This document shows, piece after piece, positions 1-5,533 of a DNA stretch of 8,202 bases (the first letter of the stretch is position 1; every line of letters starts with the position of its first letter). The stretch is from positions 1 to 8,202 of the forward strand of contig JAGGXO010000120.1 in assembly GCA_021163015.1 (NCBI GenBank), written 5' to 3'. Made by a program: the position numbers and the translations under genes. The notes below the pieces were generated by a model. That model was not told where the DNA came from. It saw nothing but the letters and a program-made list of their open reading frames with translations, and searched no databases. Source of the DNA: Candidatus Bipolaricaulota bacterium. GTDB taxonomy: Bacteria > Bipolaricaulota > Bipolaricaulia > UBA7950 > UBA9294.

Positions 1-146
1 CCCACGACGCTGGTGTCGTTGGGGACACGGTCGGCGATCCGCTGAAGGACACCGTCGGCCCGTCACTCGACATCCTGATCAAGCTGATGAGCGTAATCGC
101 GCTTGTCTTCGCCTCGCTCTTCCCGGTCTACCCGATCTTCATGTGA
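1..146 (+). CDS. hppA: Ion-translocating membrane pyrophosphatase, C-terminal end (partial)
   Basis: Only the last 47 codons are inside the window (frame begins at base 3, TGA at 144-146). The visible protein contains VGDTVGDPLKDTVGPSLDIL followed by a hydrophobic helix. GDTxGDPxKDTxGPS is the C-terminal signature of membrane pyrophosphatases, which hydrolyse PPi in the cytoplasm and pump H+ or Na+ across the inner membrane; its Asp and Lys residues belong to the Mg-PPi site. The next helix carries D-x-x-x-K (visible residues 23 and 27), the ion-gate pair. The Asp is usually Asn in plant-type H+ pumps and, from memory, Asp in the Na+ pump of Thermotoga maritima, so a Na+ pump is possible. The protein ends shortly after the last helix, as is normal. 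The family call is very secure. Ion specificity and K+ dependence depend on residues outside the window. Confidence 0.95.
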   Translation, partial: HDAGVVGDTVGDPLKDTVGPSLDILIKLMSVIALVFASLFPVYPIFM

Positions 147-168
147 GGTAAGCGAGATCGTAGTAGGT

Positions 169-196
169 AAGGCCCTGCCTCCCGCAGGGCCTTTTT
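169..196 (+). terminator. Rho-independent terminator of the pyrophosphatase gene
   Basis: GGCCCTGC (171-178) pairs perfectly with GCAGGGCC (184-191) across a 5-nt loop. Two further A-T pairs extend the stem (169-170 with 192-193), and a T tract follows (TTTTTCTTT, 192-200). It lies 22 nt after the pyrophosphatase stop codon. It separates that gene transcriptionally from the acetyltransferase downstream. Confidence 0.93.
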
Positions 197-217
197 CTTT
201 CCGGTGTGCTCCTACAG

Positions 218-229
218 CTTGGCGCCAAG
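218..229. repeat. 12-bp perfect palindrome upstream of the acetyltransferase
   Basis: CTTGGCGCCAAG reads the same on both strands. It lies between the pyrophosphatase terminator and the putative promoter of the acetyltransferase, where an operator could sit. Symmetry does not extend beyond 12 bp and there is no second copy nearby. One or two such palindromes are expected by chance in a window of this size, so a regulatory role is only a possibility. Confidence 0.25.
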
Positions 230-265
230 AACCTACTGGCTCCATCTCAGCAATGACCCCCTTGA

Positions 266-295
266 TTGCTCCTGACCGGAGGCTGCTTGTATACT
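266..295 (+). promoter_or_regulatory. Putative sigma-70-type promoter for the acetyltransferase unit
   Basis: TATACT (290-295) matches five of six bases of the -10 consensus. A weak -35 candidate TTGCTC (266-271) lies 18 nt upstream. Transcription would begin near 302, about 20 nt before the ATG at 323, leaving room for the ribosome site. The preceding terminator makes a promoter here necessary. The -35 match is poor, so the assignment rests mainly on the -10 box and on position. Confidence 0.4.
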
Positions 296-322
296 CTGTC
301 TCAGACTGAAGAAGGAGGCGTT

Positions 323-859
323 ATGCAGAACCCTTTCTTGATTGGCGAACGGATCTACCTGCGGCCGCTCGACAAGGTCGATCTGGATCGGTGCATGCGG
401 TGGATAAACAATCCAGAGATCACCTCCACTCTCACTATGCGCTTCCCTATGAGCCGCACGCAAGAGGAGAACTGGATTCTTTCTCACTACAAAGACCAGG
501 CGAACATTCCACTGGCAATCATCGTCAAGGATCAGGACCAGCACATAGGAAACTGCGGCCTGCATTCGATCGACTACGTCAATCGCAACGCGGAGTTCGG
601 AATCATGATCGGCGAGAAGGAGCAGTGGGGCAAAGGATACGCGTCTGAAGCAGCGCAACTCATCCTCGACTACGGGTTCAAACAGCTCGGAATGCACCGC
701 ATCTTCCTCCATGTATATTCGCACAACGAGCGCGCGCAGAGGGTCTATGAGAAGGTCGGGTTCAGGCTAGAAGGGTCGATGCGCGAGTCCTACTTCCGCG
801 ACGGCCGCTACTACGATAACATGATCATGTCGATCCTCGAATCGGAGTGGGCAGGATAA
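323..859 (+). CDS. GNAT-family N-acetyltransferase, RimJ/RimL type
   Basis: A 178-residue cytoplasmic protein of typical single-domain GNAT length. It is predicted to transfer an acetyl group from acetyl-CoA to an amine. The N-terminus has the RimJ/RimL-type opening GERIYLRPLDKVD (8-20), in which a beta strand is followed by an acidic turn. Motif A with the acetyl-CoA pyrophosphate loop is E-Q-W-G-K-G-Y-A (100-107), fitting Q/R-x-x-G-x-G/A. Motif B follows with HRIFLHVYSHNERA (125-138), where Asn135 is the usual conserved residue, then YEKVGFRLEG (142-151). The start at 323 was chosen because AAGGAGG (312-318) lies 4 nt upstream and the family N-terminus begins there; an in-frame TTG at 266 would add 19 residues without a ribosome site and would overlap the promoter. 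The substrate is not predictable: ribosomal protein N-termini, polyamines, amino sugars and antibiotics are all acetylated by relatives. It is translationally coupled to the next small gene. Confidence 0.9.
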   Translation: MQNPFLIGERIYLRPLDKVDLDRCMRWINNPEITSTLTMRFPMSRTQEENWILSHYKDQANIPLAIIVKDQDQHIGNCGLHSIDYVNRNAEFGIMIGEKEQWGKGYASEAAQLILDYGFKQLGMHRIFLHVYSHNERAQRVYEKVGFRLEGSMRESYFRDGRYYDNMIMSILESEWAG

Positions 860-1086
860 TGGACTTCTCCTTCTGGAGCGACGAGGATCGACTGTTCGTC
901 TCCCGCCGTTTTGGCTTTGGCTGGAGCATCAACTTCAAATACATCGCTCGCAGGCTCGGGCTAGTTAGAGATAAGCCTGGGCCGATAAGTGCGGATACGC
1001 CGCAAAGTGAGAGATCAAAAGGCGGTCGGCAAGATCGACTCCGCGCACAGATCGAGGCCTCCAAGTACGAAGAGAGGCGGCACTGA
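859..1086 (+). CDS. Small DUF5808-like protein
   Basis: A 75-residue protein whose ATG overlaps the acetyltransferase stop codon (TAATG, 857-861), a classic translational-coupling junction. An in-frame GTG at 847 is an alternative start adding four residues. The core, roughly residues 8-26, reads D-E-D-R-L-F-V-S-R-R-F-G-F-G-W-S-I-N-F. From memory this matches DUF5808, a short motif of the form DDRLFVPKRFGxGWTLNF found in Gram-positive membrane proteins and as small stand-alone proteins; its function is unknown. Residues 36-75 are charged and probably disordered. No signal peptide or membrane helix is seen, so a cytosolic protein is likely. Coupling to a GNAT gene suggests co-expression but does not identify a role. 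The gene is probably real because of the junction and the motif; the domain name is less certain. Confidence 0.72.
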   Translation: MDFSFWSDEDRLFVSRRFGFGWSINFKYIARRLGLVRDKPGPISADTPQSERSKGGRQDRLRAQIEASKYEERRH

Positions 1087-1139
1087 TCGATCTTTTCTCT
1101 CCACAATGCCAGAAACTCGTTCCTCTACACAAGAAGGGC

Positions 1140-1174
1140 TACAATAGCACTCGTACTTTGGGTATAAGTAATAC
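1140..1174 (+). promoter_or_regulatory. Possible promoter region of the mannoside operon
   Basis: The 151-nt gap between the small gene and the GH130 gene (1087-1237) contains an A+T-rich stretch with -10-like boxes TACAAT (1140-1145) and TATAAG (1163-1168), each matching five of six bases. No convincing -35 box lies 16-18 nt upstream of either. The gap contains no credible ORF and no clear terminator hairpin, so weak read-through from the acetyltransferase unit is possible. Its length and the change of gene content suggest the operon promoter lies here. Confidence 0.3.
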
Positions 1175-1224
1175 AGTAACGGATTCGTCGAGCAGTAGAG
1201 TGCGATTGTTGTCACACAGAGCAT

Positions 1225-1232
1225 AGGAGGAG
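1225..1232 (+). promoter_or_regulatory. Strong ribosome binding site of the GH130 gene
   Basis: AGGAGGAG ends 5 nt before the ATG at 1238 (the GGAGG core is 7 nt away). This near-ideal site fixes the start codon and therefore the position of the 317-residue product. Confidence 0.8.
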
Positions 1233-1237
1233 CGAAC

Positions 1238-2191
1238 ATGGACAGACAAGCTTCACGCAAGGCACGTCATTCACTCTTTCAACGGTACGAGAAGAACCCC
1301 ATCCTTACACCCGAGGATTGGCCATACGCAGCAAATGCAACCTTCAACCCAGGAGCGGCGGAACTTTCCGGAGAGACGATTCTCCTCGTGCGGGTGGAGG
1401 ATATGCGCGGCTTCTCACACCTCACCATCGCCAAAAGCGCTGATGGGAAGACCGGTTGGCTTGTGGCGCCGGAACCCGTGCTGAAGCCGGAACTGGAATC
1501 ACGCGAAGAGCAGTGGGGCCTGGAAGATCCACGCATCGTGTTCCTGGAAGAACGTGAGGAATACGCGATCACCTACGTTTCATTCTCCAGCAGCGGACCA
1601 CTCGTTTCCCTTGCATTGACCCAAGATTTCGAGAGCTTCAAACGAGTAGGGCCGATCATGCCACCCGAGGACAAGGATGCATCCCTCTTCCCGCGACGCT
1701 TCAAGGGGCGCTACGCTCTCATCCACCGCCCGATCATCCGAGGAGAGGGGGATATCTGGATCTCCTTCTCGCCCGATCTCACGCACTGGGGGGATCACCG
1801 GGTACTTCTCCCCACGCGGCCCGGATGGTGGGATTCGCAGCGCGTTGGCCTGGGGACACCGCCGATCGAAACTGATGAGGGCTGGCTCATCATCTATCAT
1901 GGAATCCGCATGACAGCCTCGGGAAGCCTCTACCGTGTCGGTCTCGCCCTTCTGGACCTGGAGGAGCCGTGGCGGGTGATTAGGAGAAGCGCGGAGTGGG
2001 TCCTTGGCCCGCGAGACAGGTATCAGCGTGGCGGGGACGTCCCGGGCGTAACCTTTCCCACGGGAGCGATCCTCAACAGGGATACAGGCATTCTTCGGAT
2101 CTACTACGGAATCGCCGACACCAGGGTCGGCTTGGCAACAGTCGATATACAAGAACTCCTAGACTACATTCTCTCTTGCCCGCAGCCGTAA
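1238..2191 (+). CDS. GH130 beta-mannoside phosphorylase
   Basis: A 317-residue protein with the five-bladed beta-propeller signatures of glycoside hydrolase family 130. These inverting enzymes generally cleave a beta-mannoside with inorganic phosphate to give alpha-mannose-1-phosphate, reversibly. Visible motifs in order are NPIL (20-23), FNPGA (36-40), LLVRVED (49-55), WGLEDPRI (93-100), KDASLFP (146-152), LIHRP (161-165), WWDSQRVGLGTPPI (197-210), GWLIIYHG (215-222), YRVGLALLDL (232-241) and GDVPGVTFPTG (266-276). Asp97 in GLEDPR fits the family's proton donor. Basic residues at Arg153/154, Arg164 and His221 sit where phosphorylases hold phosphate, which favours a phosphorylase over the GH130 hydrolases. 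There is no signal peptide, so it acts in the cytoplasm. Bond specificity (beta-1,2, beta-1,4 or mannosyl-glucose) cannot be read from the sequence. It is the first gene of a four-gene operon; its TAA lies inside the ribosome site of the next gene. Confidence 0.9.
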   Translation: MDRQASRKARHSLFQRYEKNPILTPEDWPYAANATFNPGAAELSGETILLVRVEDMRGFSHLTIAKSADGKTGWLVAPEPVLKPELESREEQWGLEDPRIVFLEEREEYAITYVSFSSSGPLVSLALTQDFESFKRVGPIMPPEDKDASLFPRRFKGRYALIHRPIIRGEGDIWISFSPDLTHWGDHRVLLPTRPGWWDSQRVGLGTPPIETDEGWLIIYHGIRMTASGSLYRVGLALLDLEEPWRVIRRSAEWVLGPRDRYQRGGDVPGVTFPTGAILNRDTGILRIYYGIADTRVGLATVDIQELLDYILSCPQP

Positions 2192-2201
2192 GGAGGTTCA
2201 C

Positions 2202-3242
2202 ATGGCCGGATTGCACATTGCCATGCTCGCGCCGATCTCATGGCGGGTCCCTCCCCGCCACTACGGACCATGGGAGTGGGTGACGAGCCTCCTCACCGAG
2301 GGGCTTGTCGCACTTGGAGTGGATGTAACGCTGTTTGCTACCGGCGATTCGGTCACGGCTGCGAAGCTACACGCTGTATGCCCCCGCCCCTACTCCGAGA
2401 ACCCGGAAGTCGATGCTAAGGTCTGTGAGTGTCTGCACATCTCCGAGGTATTCGAACATGCCCGGGAGTTCGACATCATTCACAACCAGTTTGACTTCCT
2501 TCCACTCACCTATTCCCGACTCGTGCACACTCCCCTCCTCACGACAATCCACGGTTTCTCCTCTCCAAAGATCCTGCCGGTGTACGAGAAGTACAACGAT
2601 AATTCCTACTATGTGTCGATCAGCAATGCCGATCGCAACCCGAATCTTGATTACATTGCCACTATCTATCACGGGATTCCGGTCGCGGACTACCCATTCT
2701 GCAATGATCCAGATGATTACCTCCTCTTCTTGGGGCGGATTCACCCTGACAAAGGGACACACGAAGCGATCAAGGTAGCTCAGCGTGCCGGTGCGCGACT
2801 GATCATCGCGGGGATCGTGCAGGACGAAAAGTACTTTGAGGAGATGGTCGCTCCGTACGTTAATGGGGATCAGATTCGCTACATCGGCCCTGTCGGGATG
2901 CCGGAGAAGGGAGAGCTGCTGGGGCGCGCACGGGCATTGCTGCATCTGATAGCCTTCGATGAGCCGTTCGGCCTCTCCGTTGTCGAGGCGATGGCGTGTG
3001 GAACACCGGTAGTCGCCATCGAGAGAGGATCGATGCGCGAGCTGATCGGGGATGCGAAAACTGGATTTCTTGTGGCAAACAGCGATGAAGCTGCAAATAA
3101 GGTACACAGCATCGATCGCATCGATCGCGGCACCTGCCGCGCCTGGGTGGAGGAACACTTCACACAACAGAGGATGGTAGAAGAGTACCTACGGGTGTAT
3201 AGGATGATTCTGGAACAGGAGGGTACGCATGGCAAATCATGA
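2202..3242 (+). CDS. GT4-family glycosyltransferase
   Basis: A 346-residue GT-B enzyme of family GT4 (retaining, metal-independent, nucleotide-sugar dependent). The N-terminal Rossmann domain starts with IAMLAPISWRVPPRHYGPWE (6-25), in which the usual YGG-x-E acceptor loop is YGP-W-E, and continues with VTLFATGDS (42-50) and TIHGFS (115-120). The donor domain contains LFLGRIHPDKG (175-185), whose Arg179 and Lys184 should contact the donor phosphates. It also has a canonical E-x7-E motif with Glu254 and Glu262 in DEPFGLSVVEAMACG (253-267). No membrane segment is present. AAGGAGG (2190-2196) lies 5 nt upstream of the ATG and overlaps the GH130 stop codon. The gene overlaps the next one by 14 nt. 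The guanylyltransferase in the same operon makes GDP-mannose the likely donor, but donor, acceptor and linkage are not shown by sequence. A 9-bp tandem repeat (3109-3126) encodes part of the C-terminal region without breaking the frame. Confidence 0.9.
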   Translation: MAGLHIAMLAPISWRVPPRHYGPWEWVTSLLTEGLVALGVDVTLFATGDSVTAAKLHAVCPRPYSENPEVDAKVCECLHISEVFEHAREFDIIHNQFDFLPLTYSRLVHTPLLTTIHGFSSPKILPVYEKYNDNSYYVSISNADRNPNLDYIATIYHGIPVADYPFCNDPDDYLLFLGRIHPDKGTHEAIKVAQRAGARLIIAGIVQDEKYFEEMVAPYVNGDQIRYIGPVGMPEKGELLGRARALLHLIAFDEPFGLSVVEAMACGTPVVAIERGSMRELIGDAKTGFLVANSDEAANKVHSIDRIDRGTCRAWVEEHFTQQRMVEEYLRVYRMILEQEGTHGKS

Positions 3243-5514
3243 GACAGTACTGAAGCCGGTCGATGTCTGCTTCGTCGGCACCTATCCACCGCGCCAGTGC
3301 GGAATCGGCACATTCACTCACGACTTGGGGCAGAGCATCGCTCAACTGCAGGGCGAGAACGTTGGCGTCGGCGAGACGGTGCGCGTTGTCGCGCTCAGCA
3401 ACAGAGGCGGGGCGTATAACTACGGGCCGGAGGTGCAATTCGAGATTAGGTCGCAGCACAGGATGGACTATCATCGCGCGGCCGACTTCCTCGACCTCTC
3501 AAGCGCCGATGTCATCAGTCTGCAGCACGAGTTCGGCATCTTCGGCGGCGATGATGGCGCCTACATCATCGACCTCCTCACCCGCCTGACAAGGCCGGTA
3601 GTGACGACCCTGCATACGGTCCTGCAGGAGCCATCCTCCGGGCAGTTGGAGACACTAAAGGCTATCTGTGCGCAGTCCACTCTCGTCGTTGTCATGGCTC
3701 AGAAGGCGATCGACCTACTGGTGAGCGTCTACGGTGTACCGCAGGAGAAGATTCTGCTGATCCACCACGGCGCGCCGGACATCCCCTTCCTTGACCCCGT
3801 GTACACAAAGGATCACTTTCAGGCGGAGGGCCGCCGGGTGATCCTCACCTTCGGTCTGCTCAGCCCGAACAAGGGAATTGAAGTGGCGATCGAGGCGATC
3901 GCATCTGTCGTGAAGGAGTTCCCGGACCTGCTGTACATCGTGCTCGGTGCGACGCACCCCGAGGTGAAGCGCCTGTTCGGGGAGGAGTATCGCCTCTCCT
4001 TGGAGCGGTTGGTAAAGAGCAAGGGACTCGAAGAGAACGTCGTCTTCTACGATCACTTCGTCAGCTTGGAGCAGCTGACGCGCTTCCTGGTGGCTGCGGA
4101 TATCTACATCACCCCGTACCTAGCCAAAGAGCAGATCACGTCAGGAACGCTCGCCTATGCGATGGCTTGCGGCAAGGCGATAATCTCCACTCCCTACTGG
4201 TACGCCGAGGAGCTCCTGGCAGAGGGCAGGGGAAGGCTGGTCCCGTTTCATGATCCAGATGCGATGGCCGTTGAACTACGGAGACTCCTCGGGGATGAGG
4301 CAGAGCGAGACCTCCTGCGCAAGCGCGCCTACGAGTTCGGACGCCAGATGGTCTGGCGCGAAGTGGCGAGCCACTACGTAGAGGCATTCCGACACGCCCT
4401 GCACGTGCGCCGCGGGCCGATCATCGGGCTGCGCACACGGGAGAGAACAAAGCGCCCCTCCCTGCCGGAGATCAAGCTGGATCACATGCGGCTGTTGACC
4501 GACGACACCGGGATGCTTCAACACGCTGCCTTCACCACCCCTGATCGTCGCTATGGCTACGCCACCGATGATAACGCCCGTGCATTGATCTTAACGATAA
4601 TGAACTGGAAGCTGTTCAAGGATGAGGAGATCCTATCGTTAGTGCAGAGATACCTCTCCTTCCTCAATCATGCGCTGAACGAACAGAACGGGCGAGTAAG
4701 AAACTTCATGGACTACGACCGACACTTCACCGAGGAGAAGGGATCGGAGGACAGCCACGGCCGGACGGTATGGGCTCTGGGAGTGGCGGTCGCCTACTCC
4801 TCAACAGATGCGATCATCGGCCTTGCTGCCCGCACGTTCCAGCAGATACTACCTGTTTGCGAAGAGTTCACCTCGCCGCGGGCCTGGGCCTACGTCATCC
4901 TCGGCACACTCGCCTACCTGAAGCGATTCGGAGGGGATCGTGAGGCGCAACGCGTCCACAACCTGCTGGCGGAGCGCCTTCTGAGGTCCTTCGCTAACAA
5001 CGCGTCAGCGGACTGGCCGTGGAGCGAGGACATCGTCACCTACGACAACGCACGCCTCCCCCAGGCGCTGATCGCCGCCGGCGAATACCGTGGCAACGAT
5101 GAGATGCGCAATTACGGCCTACGTGCCCTCACATGGCTGCTGAAGATCCAGACCGATCCTCAGGGGGGGCACCTATCCCTCATCGGGAACAACGGCTGGC
5201 TGAAGAGGGGCGGCAAGCAGGCGCGCTTCGACCAACAGCCGATCGATGCCGCCGGGCTCGTTGATGCCAGCTTCGAGGCATACCGGGTTACCCAGGATGA
5301 GAGCTGGTTAAAGTCGATGGAGCAATGCTTCGACTGGTTCCTCGGCAGAAACGACGTGCACACAACGCTCGTCGAACTGGCGACTGGTGGCTGTCGGGAT
5401 GGACTGCGTGCAGGCGGGGTCAACCAGAACCAGGGGGCTGAGTCGACCATCTCTTGGCTGATGGCACTCCATCGCGTTCATCAGATCGTCCAGGAGAGGC
5501 CTTCGGAAGCCTAG
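3229..5514 (+). CDS. GT4-like glycosyltransferase fused to a predicted (alpha/alpha)6-barrel carbohydrate domain
   Basis: A 761-residue two-domain protein. Residues 11-395 form a GT-B glycosyltransferase: FVGTYPPRQCGIGTFTHDL (15-33), LQHEFGIFGG (98-107), TLHT (127-130), FGLLSPNKGIE (208-218) and QITSGTLAYAMACG (302-315), followed by ISTPYWYAEELLAEGRG (319-335). The second Glu of the GT4 E-x7-E motif appears replaced by Tyr310. A basic linker (about 395-412) leads to residues 413-755, which look all-helical with repeated aromatic and acidic motifs: YGYATDDNARAL (442-453), EDSHGRTVWALG (507-518), ADWPWSED (594-601), YDNARLPQALI (605-615), QQPIDAAGLVDAS (669-681), GGCRDGL (720-726) and NQNQGAESTISWL (732-744). 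The pattern resembles six-hairpin glycosidase-like barrels, but I cannot assign a CAZy family. AGGAGGG (3217-3223) lies 5 nt before the ATG, inside the previous gene. No signal peptide is present, so it is probably cytoplasmic. The GT call is firm; the barrel fold is inferred. Confidence 0.85.
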   Translation: MANHETVLKPVDVCFVGTYPPRQCGIGTFTHDLGQSIAQLQGENVGVGETVRVVALSNRGGAYNYGPEVQFEIRSQHRMDYHRAADFLDLSSADVISLQHEFGIFGGDDGAYIIDLLTRLTRPVVTTLHTVLQEPSSGQLETLKAICAQSTLVVVMAQKAIDLLVSVYGVPQEKILLIHHGAPDIPFLDPVYTKDHFQAEGRRVILTFGLLSPNKGIEVAIEAIASVVKEFPDLLYIVLGATHPEVKRLFGEEYRLSLERLVKSKGLEENVVFYDHFVSLEQLTRFLVAADIYITPYLAKEQITSGTLAYAMACGKAIISTPYWYAEELLAEGRGRLVPFHDPDAMAVELRRLLGDEAERDLLRKRAYEFGRQMVWREVASHYVEAFRHALHVRRGPIIGLRTRERTKRPSLPEIKLDHMRLLTDDTGMLQHAAFTTPDRRYGYATDDNARALILTIMNWKLFKDEEILSLVQRYLSFLNHALNEQNGRVRNFMDYDRHFTEEKGSEDSHGRTVWALGVAVAYSSTDAIIGLAARTFQQILPVCEEFTSPRAWAYVILGTLAYLKRFGGDREAQRVHNLLAERLLRSFANNASADWPWSEDIVTYDNARLPQALIAAGEYRGNDEMRNYGLRALTWLLKIQTDPQGGHLSLIGNNGWLKRGGKQARFDQQPIDAAGLVDASFEAYRVTQDESWLKSMEQCFDWFLGRNDVHTTLVELATGGCRDGLRAGGVNQNQGAESTISWLMALHRVHQIVQERPSEA

Positions 5515-5533
5515 CACCGAAAGGAGGACAAGT

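Noticed and set aside
266..322. Upstream in-frame start for the acetyltransferase
   Set aside because: The TTG at 266 has no ribosome site, falls in the promoter candidate and adds residues not typical of the family.
1015..1260. 81-codon - strand frame covering the gap before the GH130 gene
   Set aside because: It begins with TTG without a ribosome site, overlaps genes on both sides and resembles no known protein; the gap is better read as a promoter region.
1580..2152. 190-codon open frame on the - strand
   Set aside because: It is antisense to the conserved GH130 core and shows no family features.
3109..3126. Tandem 9-bp repeat GCATCGATC
   Set aside because: It encodes S-I-D-R-I-D-R in a normal position of the GT4 C-terminus; a two-copy in-frame repeat is unremarkable.
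2367..3167. 266-codon open frame on the - strand
   Set aside because: It lies wholly inside the clear GT4 gene on the + strand, has no ribosome site and no recognisable domain; it is a codon-bias shadow.
5163..5169. Run of seven G in the fusion gene as a phase-variation tract
   Set aside because: The reading frame is intact on both sides and a G7 run by itself is short; nothing else points to phase variation.
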